NCBI GenBank assembly: GCA_910586575.1 | Contig: CAJUJQ010000047.1 | Span: 1-17,919, forward strand | Direction: 5' to 3' | Length of the DNA: 17,919 bases | Source of the DNA: an uncultured Clostridia bacterium | GTDB lineage: Bacteria; Bacillota; Clostridia; Oscillospirales; Butyricicoccaceae | Shown: positions 15,318 to 17,919 of the stretch, piece by piece | How positions within the stretch are numbered: position 1 is the first letter of the stretch | Layout: the number at the start of each line of letters is the position of its first letter | Translations under genes and position numbers: made by a program | Notes under the pieces: model-generated | The model's database searches: none | Told to the model about the DNA's origin: nothing | The model's input: the letters and a program-made list of their open reading frames with translations, nothing else

Positions 15318-15464
15318 GGAGCTGTGAGAAAATAAATTATGACAGGCGCGCCGCAGATTCTTTCGCCAGACAAGGCGCGTTTCCTGGCGCCTGTCAGGGA
15401 AACGCAGCACGGTATGGCGGAAGAAGGTGCAGGCGATTGGCATAATTTATTTTTGAACAGCCCC
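15318..15464. mobile_element. Second MITE-like element, in the leader of the giant gene
   Basis: A 147-bp stretch bounded by 24-bp terminal inverted repeats matching at 20 of 24 positions: left 15318-15341, right 15441-15464, with a perfect 13-bp inner part (AAAATAAATTATG at 15329-15341). Inside are a 10-bp stem (15340-15349 with 15387-15396) and an alternative hairpin CGCCAG/CTGGCG (15364-15369 with 15384-15389). There is no coding capacity. TTGG occurs at both junctions (15315-15318 and 15465-15468) but overlaps the left end, so a target duplication is unproven. It differs from the element at 3603-3818. Confidence 0.6.
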
Positions 15465-15541
15465 TTGGATCTGTCCGGAAGCCGGGACAGATCACGAAGT
15501 ATTTGCGGTTTTCCACCCGCCAGGTGGTTTACAATCCACTA
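15465..15541 (-). promoter_or_regulatory. Structured 5' leader of the giant gene
   Basis: From the predicted transcription start (about 15541) to the element border, the minus-strand RNA contains a CCACC/GGTGG hairpin (15513-15527) and a perfect 9-bp hairpin GATCTGTCC/GGACAGATC (15493-15485 with 15476-15468). I do not recognise it as a known riboswitch class. Neither hairpin is followed by a T-tract. Confidence 0.4.
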
Positions 15542-15547
15542 TCTATT

Positions 15548-15576
15548 ATAATAAGGTTTTCCAGCCGTTCTGTCAA
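15548..15576 (-). promoter_or_regulatory. SigA-type promoter for the giant SLH-protein gene
   Basis: On the minus strand TTGACA (15576-15571) and TATTAT (15553-15548) are exactly 17 bases apart. The predicted start near 15541 gives a leader of about 250 nt before the ATG at 15291. Confidence 0.8.
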
Positions 15577-15749
15577 GGGCAGGCGCAGAAAACGGCTGTT
15601 TTCGCGCACAGGGAAGACTTCCCAGCCCTTCGGGTAGGGCTTCTCATCCGGAAAGGCACGTCTTTTTATGTTATCTGCGCGCCCGCGCGCATACCACACA
15701 AAAAGCGCAAATCCACCAGAAAGAGGTCGGATGCTAAAATTTATAGCCC
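15577..15749. other. Divergent intergenic region between the giant gene and sigG
   Basis: No gene is supported here. Two small inverted repeats are visible: GGGAAG/CTTCCC at 15611-15623 and AGCCCT/AGGGCT at 15624-15641. A 76-codon minus-strand frame across 15529-15759 has no ribosome binding site and runs through the promoter of the giant gene. Confidence 0.5.
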
Positions 15750-15780
15750 GTATACCCACTGCGAAGCAGGGGGAAGCTGT
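15750..15780 (+). promoter_or_regulatory. Possible SigF-type promoter for sigG
   Basis: GTATA at 15750-15754 is followed after 16 bases by GGGAAGCTGT at 15771-15780, a partial match to the SigF pattern (GYWTA, then GGNRANAMTW). In Bacillus sigG is transcribed by SigF in the forespore, so such a site is expected here. The -10 part matches only about half its informative positions, so this is tentative. Confidence 0.3.
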
Positions 15781-15784
15781 TTAC

Positions 15785-15804
15785 AGGAATCCCATGGGAT
15801 TCCT
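15785..15804. promoter_or_regulatory. Perfect 20-bp palindrome in the sigG leader
   Basis: The 20 bases are a perfect palindrome with half-site AGGAATCCCA. It ends 16 bases before the weak ribosome binding site (GAGGGG at 15821-15826) of sigG. It could be a dimer-binding operator or, as RNA, an intermolecular or tight-loop hairpin affecting translation. Confidence 0.6.
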
Positions 15805-15835
15805 TCGCGAAACCATGTGAGAGGGGCTATTTGAG

Positions 15836-16606
15836 ATGCAGCTCAAGGTAGAGATTTGCGGTGTGAATACCGCGACGCTTGCCGTCCTTTCGGCGGAAGA
15901 AATGGACACGCTGCTGCACCGTGTCCGGGACGGCGACCAGGCCGCCCGTGAAAAGCTGATCAGCGGCAACCTCCGGCTGGTGCTCTCGGTGATCCAGCGC
16001 TTTGGCGGGCGCGGGGAGCCAGTGGACGACCTGTTCCAGGTCGGCTGTGTCGGGCTGATCAAGGCAATCGATAATTTTAATGTGGATTTGGGGGTGCGGT
16101 TTTCGACCTACGCGGTGCCGATGATTATCGGGGAAATTCGGCGCTATCTGCGGGACAACAGTGTCATCCGAGTGTCGCGCTCCATGCGCGACACAGCGTA
16201 CCGCGCGCTTCAGGTCAAGGAAGAATTCATGCGCAAGCACCAGCGGGAACCCACCATCACCGAGATTGCGGATGAGCTGGGGATGAAAAAGGCCGAGGTC
16301 GTTTTCGCGTTGGATGCGATTTTGGACCCGGTTTCCCTGTTTGAGCCGGTCTGGGGCGAGGAGGGCGACACACTCTGCGTGATGGACCAGGTCGGCGACA
16401 CCAAGAATACCGACGACCAGTGGCTCGAGCATATCGCCATCAAGGAGGCCATCAACGGCCTGAGTGAACGTGAACAGAAGATCGTGCGGATGCGCTTTTT
16501 TGAGGGGCGGACACAGATGGAGGTTGCAAAGGAAATCAATATTTCCCAGGCGCAGGTTTCCAGGCTGGAAAAAGGCGCGCTGGAACGGATTCGCAAAAAG
16601 CTGTAA
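15836..16606 (+). CDS. sigG: RNA polymerase forespore-specific sigma factor SigG
   Basis: A 256-aa sigma-70 family protein matching the late forespore sigma factor SigG, which directs RNA polymerase to late forespore genes. The N-terminal KVEICGVNTATLAVLS box is diagnostic for SigG. Region 2 follows: GNLRLVLSVIQRF, DDLFQVGCVGLIKAIDNF and RFSTYAVPMIIGEIRRYLRD, then IRVSRSMRDTAYRAL. Region 3 has EPTITEIADEL and DPVSLFEPVWGEEGD; region 4 has LSEREQKIVRMRFFEGRTQM and the HTH ISQAQVSRLEKGALERIRKK. The length is standard. The start at ATG 15836 is preceded by GAGGGG nine bases upstream, a weaker site than its neighbours use. It stands alone here, without sigE or spoIIGA next to it. A terminator follows directly. 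The gene shows that the organism belongs to an endospore-forming lineage. Confidence 0.97.
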   Translation: MQLKVEICGVNTATLAVLSAEEMDTLLHRVRDGDQAAREKLISGNLRLVLSVIQRFGGRGEPVDDLFQVGCVGLIKAIDNFNVDLGVRFSTYAVPMIIGEIRRYLRDNSVIRVSRSMRDTAYRALQVKEEFMRKHQREPTITEIADELGMKKAEVVFALDAILDPVSLFEPVWGEEGDTLCVMDQVGDTKNTDDQWLEHIAIKEAINGLSEREQKIVRMRFFEGRTQMEVAKEINISQAQVSRLEKGALERIRKKL

Positions 16607-16607
16607 C

Positions 16608-16650
16608 AAAGCTGCCGGGGCATCGCGAAATGGGGCGTCCCGGCAGCTTT
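16608..16650. terminator. Bidirectional terminator between sigG and the NUDIX gene
   Basis: AAAGCTGCCGGG at 16608-16619 pairs perfectly over 12 bp with 16639-16650 around a 19-nt loop. It starts one base after the sigG stop, and its far end shares base 16650 with the stop codon of the convergent NUDIX gene. The T/A ends of the stem are short, so efficiency may be moderate. Confidence 0.8.
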
Positions 16651-17360
16651 TATTTCAAGGCTTCCAGCAGGCGCTGTGCCTTGTCAATCAGTTCCCGGTC
16701 GAGCGCGGTATTGACCCGGCTGCGCGCTTCCTCATAGGGCAGCAGCCACAGATTGACGATTTCTTTTTCCTGCTTGCGCAGGATGTTTTCCGCGGGGTCG
16801 AACGATGCGAGGAAGTAGGTCACGGCTTTTTCACGGTTCTTGCGGGTGATGACCTGCGCGTCTACCCGGTAGCTGTCAATATATCGGAAGTTTGTTACAT
16901 GGACCTCCTCCCGCAGCTCTCGACGGACCGTTGCCGCAATGTCCTCCCCCTGCTCAATATGCCCCTTCGGGAAGCCAATGTGCCCGCCGGTGCCTTCGAT
17001 TACCAGCCAGCGCCGCCTGTCCCCGCTGCCGGTGAACAGCAGCGCGCCGCAGCTGTGCTCGTATTGGCACACCCAGACGGTGCCCCGTTCACGGAAACCG
17101 GCTGCCGCCTGGATTTCCGGTTTGATGGTCCGTCCTTCGCTGCATACCAGCACAGGGGAGCCGTCCGCACGCAGCCCATACGCCGCCACAGGAAGCGCGC
17201 CGGTGCCCTGCGCATAGCAGGGGAGGCGCAGCCCGTCCAATTCCGCGCTGCCGAAGGACCAGGCGCCCTCCAGCGTCTCCGACGCGGATACCTGCGCGGT
17301 GTGCCGCAGCAATCGCTCCAGCCACAAATTTTTGTTGACTCCGTTTTTTCGCATAGTCAT
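16650..17360 (-). CDS. NUDIX hydrolase with N-terminal extension
   Basis: A 236-aa protein whose C-terminal part (about 100-236) is a NUDIX domain, which cleaves nucleoside diphosphates linked to another moiety. The Nudix box lies at 133-155: G133, E139 and R147-E148-L149-R150-E151-E152 are in place, so the metal-binding glutamates are intact. The Gly expected after the EE pair (GX5EX7REUXEEXGU) is His154. The first 95 or so residues are not part of the fold and match nothing I recognise; they contain FGSAELDGLRLPCYAQG and LVCSEGRTIKPEIQAAAGF. ATG 17360 lies four bases after GGAGG and ATG 17354 lies ten bases after it, so either may be used. The gene converges on sigG and its stop codon touches the shared terminator. 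No promoter was seen upstream. The substrate is unknown. Confidence 0.9.
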   Translation of the reverse strand: MTMRKNGVNKNLWLERLLRHTAQVSASETLEGAWSFGSAELDGLRLPCYAQGTGALPVAAYGLRADGSPVLVCSEGRTIKPEIQAAAGFRERGTVWVCQYEHSCGALLFTGSGDRRRWLVIEGTGGHIGFPKGHIEQGEDIAATVRRELREEVHVTNFRYIDSYRVDAQVITRKNREKAVTYFLASFDPAENILRKQEKEIVNLWLLPYEEARSRVNTALDRELIDKAQRLLEALK

Positions 17361-17380
17361 TGCCCCTCCCGGATGGATGG

Positions 17381-17415
17381 AAAAGTAAAGTCCGGGAAAA
17401 ACAGTTTCCCCGGAC
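17381..17415 (-). terminator. Intrinsic terminator of the coiled-coil gene
   Basis: On the minus strand GTCCGGG (17415-17409) pairs with CCCGGAC (17396-17390), with further A/T pairs inside the loop, and is followed by TTTACTTTT. It lies 99 bases past the stop codon of the gene at 17515 and just upstream of the NUDIX ribosome binding site. Confidence 0.7.
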
Positions 17416-17514
17416 AGATGTTCAGTTGGTGTGATTCACACGCAGCGCTTGTGCAGCCCACTCAACGCAAAGGCAGCGTGGGCTTGACTGCCTTTGTGAA
17501 TGTGCTGCGGCGCT

Positions 17515-17919
17515 TCAGCTTTCCAGTTTGTTGAGCCGTTTCCAGACTTCCGCATAGGTGGCTTTGTTTGCAACCTCCCATTCGGCCATAGCGTCCCGAA
17601 GCTCCTCAAGATCTTCTTTTCGGGCAAGAGTCTCTTGTATCAGCAGCTGACGATCGTTTAAGGTATTCAGGCGCGGGATAATTGTATGTTCGATAAGCGA
17701 CTGAACAGAGTCCAACCGGGCATCGTGCTCTGCCAGCATTTTGCCGTGCTCGGATAGCATCCTGCCGTGCACAGTCAGCATCTTTTCGATGGAGCCTAAG
17801 CGTGTGCCGTGCTCGGTCAGCGTCTTTTCGATGGAGTCCAAGCGTGTGCCGTGCTCGGTCAGCGTCTTTTCGATGGAGCCTAAGCGTGTGCCGTGCTCGG
17901 TCAGCGTCTTTTCGATGGA
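17515..17919 (-). CDS. Coiled-coil repeat protein, 5' end outside the window
   Basis: The frame is open from the right edge to a TGA at 17517-17515, giving the last 134 residues of a longer protein. The visible part starts with three near-identical 14-residue units (SIEKTLTEHGTRLG/D), then two diverged ones (SIEKMLTVHGRMLS and EHGKMLAEHDARLD). After these come IIPRLNTLNDRQLLIQETLA and a charged helical end (KEDLEELRDAMAEWEV...VWKRLNKLES). The heptad-like spacing of Leu/Ile and the many Glu/Lys/His residues point to a long coiled coil. An internal TTG at 17841 is not the real start, since the repeat continues unbroken upstream to the edge. No domain with a known activity is visible, so the function is unknown. 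Confidence 0.82.
   Translation of the reverse strand, partial: SIEKTLTEHGTRLGSIEKTLTEHGTRLDSIEKTLTEHGTRLGSIEKMLTVHGRMLSEHGKMLAEHDARLDSVQSLIEHTIIPRLNTLNDRQLLIQETLARKEDLEELRDAMAEWEVANKATYAEVWKRLNKLES
17710..17919 (-). repeat. 42-bp tandem direct repeats in the coiled-coil gene
   Basis: Five consecutive 42-bp units read from the edge: 17919-17878, 17877-17836, 17835-17794, 17793-17752 and 17751-17710. Units 1 and 3 are identical and unit 2 differs from them at two bases; units 4 and 5 are progressively diverged. The array continues beyond the window. Confidence 0.85.

Noticed and set aside
15529..15759. 76-codon minus-strand frame between the giant gene and sigG
   Set aside because: There is no ribosome binding site, it crosses the giant gene's promoter, and it shows no recognisable domain.
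17710..17919. Tandem repeats at the right edge as a CRISPR array
   Set aside because: The 42-bp units are contiguous with no spacers and encode an in-frame coiled coil.

Overview
The window looks like chromosomal DNA of a GC-rich, spore-forming Firmicute, most likely an Oscillospiraceae/Ruminococcaceae-type gut Clostridia. The reasons are a clear forespore sigma factor (SigG), strong AAGGAGG ribosome binding sites with GTG and TTG starts, TTGACA/TATAAT promoters with 17-nt spacers, a tetrahydrofolate riboswitch in front of a folate ECF transporter gene, a FeoB-associated Cys-rich small protein and SLH-anchored surface proteins. Genus cannot be decided from the sequence. I see no tRNA, rRNA, CRISPR array, phage module or transposase gene.

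Layout. 1-3618 (+): the cut end of a dispersed repeat, a 57-aa HTH protein, a GH36 alpha-galactosidase and an AraC-type regulator, a small alpha-galactoside-use cluster. 3603-3818: a MITE-like repeat with terminal inverted repeats that supplies the stop codon of the araC-type gene; its right end recurs at 1-52. 3862-4650 (+): promoter, THF riboswitch, a Shine-Dalgarno-sequestering helix and folT. 4738-5485 (+): an XRE-type regulator with its own promoter, ending at a bidirectional terminator at 5525-5577. 5583-8808 (-): a small secreted SLH protein, a membrane-anchored protein of unknown function, an SDR oxidoreductase and a 47-aa FeoB-associated-type Cys-rich protein; the last two are translationally coupled behind a good promoter. 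9064-15576 (-): one giant secreted protein (2075 aa) with an N-terminal repeat (probable beta-helix) domain, a Pro/Ala linker, 18 InlB-B/Listeria-Bacteroides type repeats, a divergent repeat and three SLH domains. Its long 5' leader holds a second MITE-like element and a structured segment. 15750-16606 (+): sigG, preceded by a perfect 20-bp palindrome. 16650-17360 (-): a NUDIX hydrolase with an altered Nudix box. 17515 to the right edge (-): the C-terminal part of a coiled-coil protein built on 42-bp tandem repeats.

How the genes relate. The alpha-galactosidase and AraC regulator plausibly form a sugar-response pair. FolT is a stand-alone S component that would share an energising module encoded elsewhere. 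The two SLH proteins are cell-envelope components. The window is mostly a string of short, independently terminated units rather than one pathway. The most interesting items are regulatory or architectural: the riboswitch with a visible OFF mechanism, the MITE-like insertions into a gene end and into a leader, the sigG leader palindrome and the two-flavour repeat rod of the giant protein. I did not find a convincing new multi-gene system.
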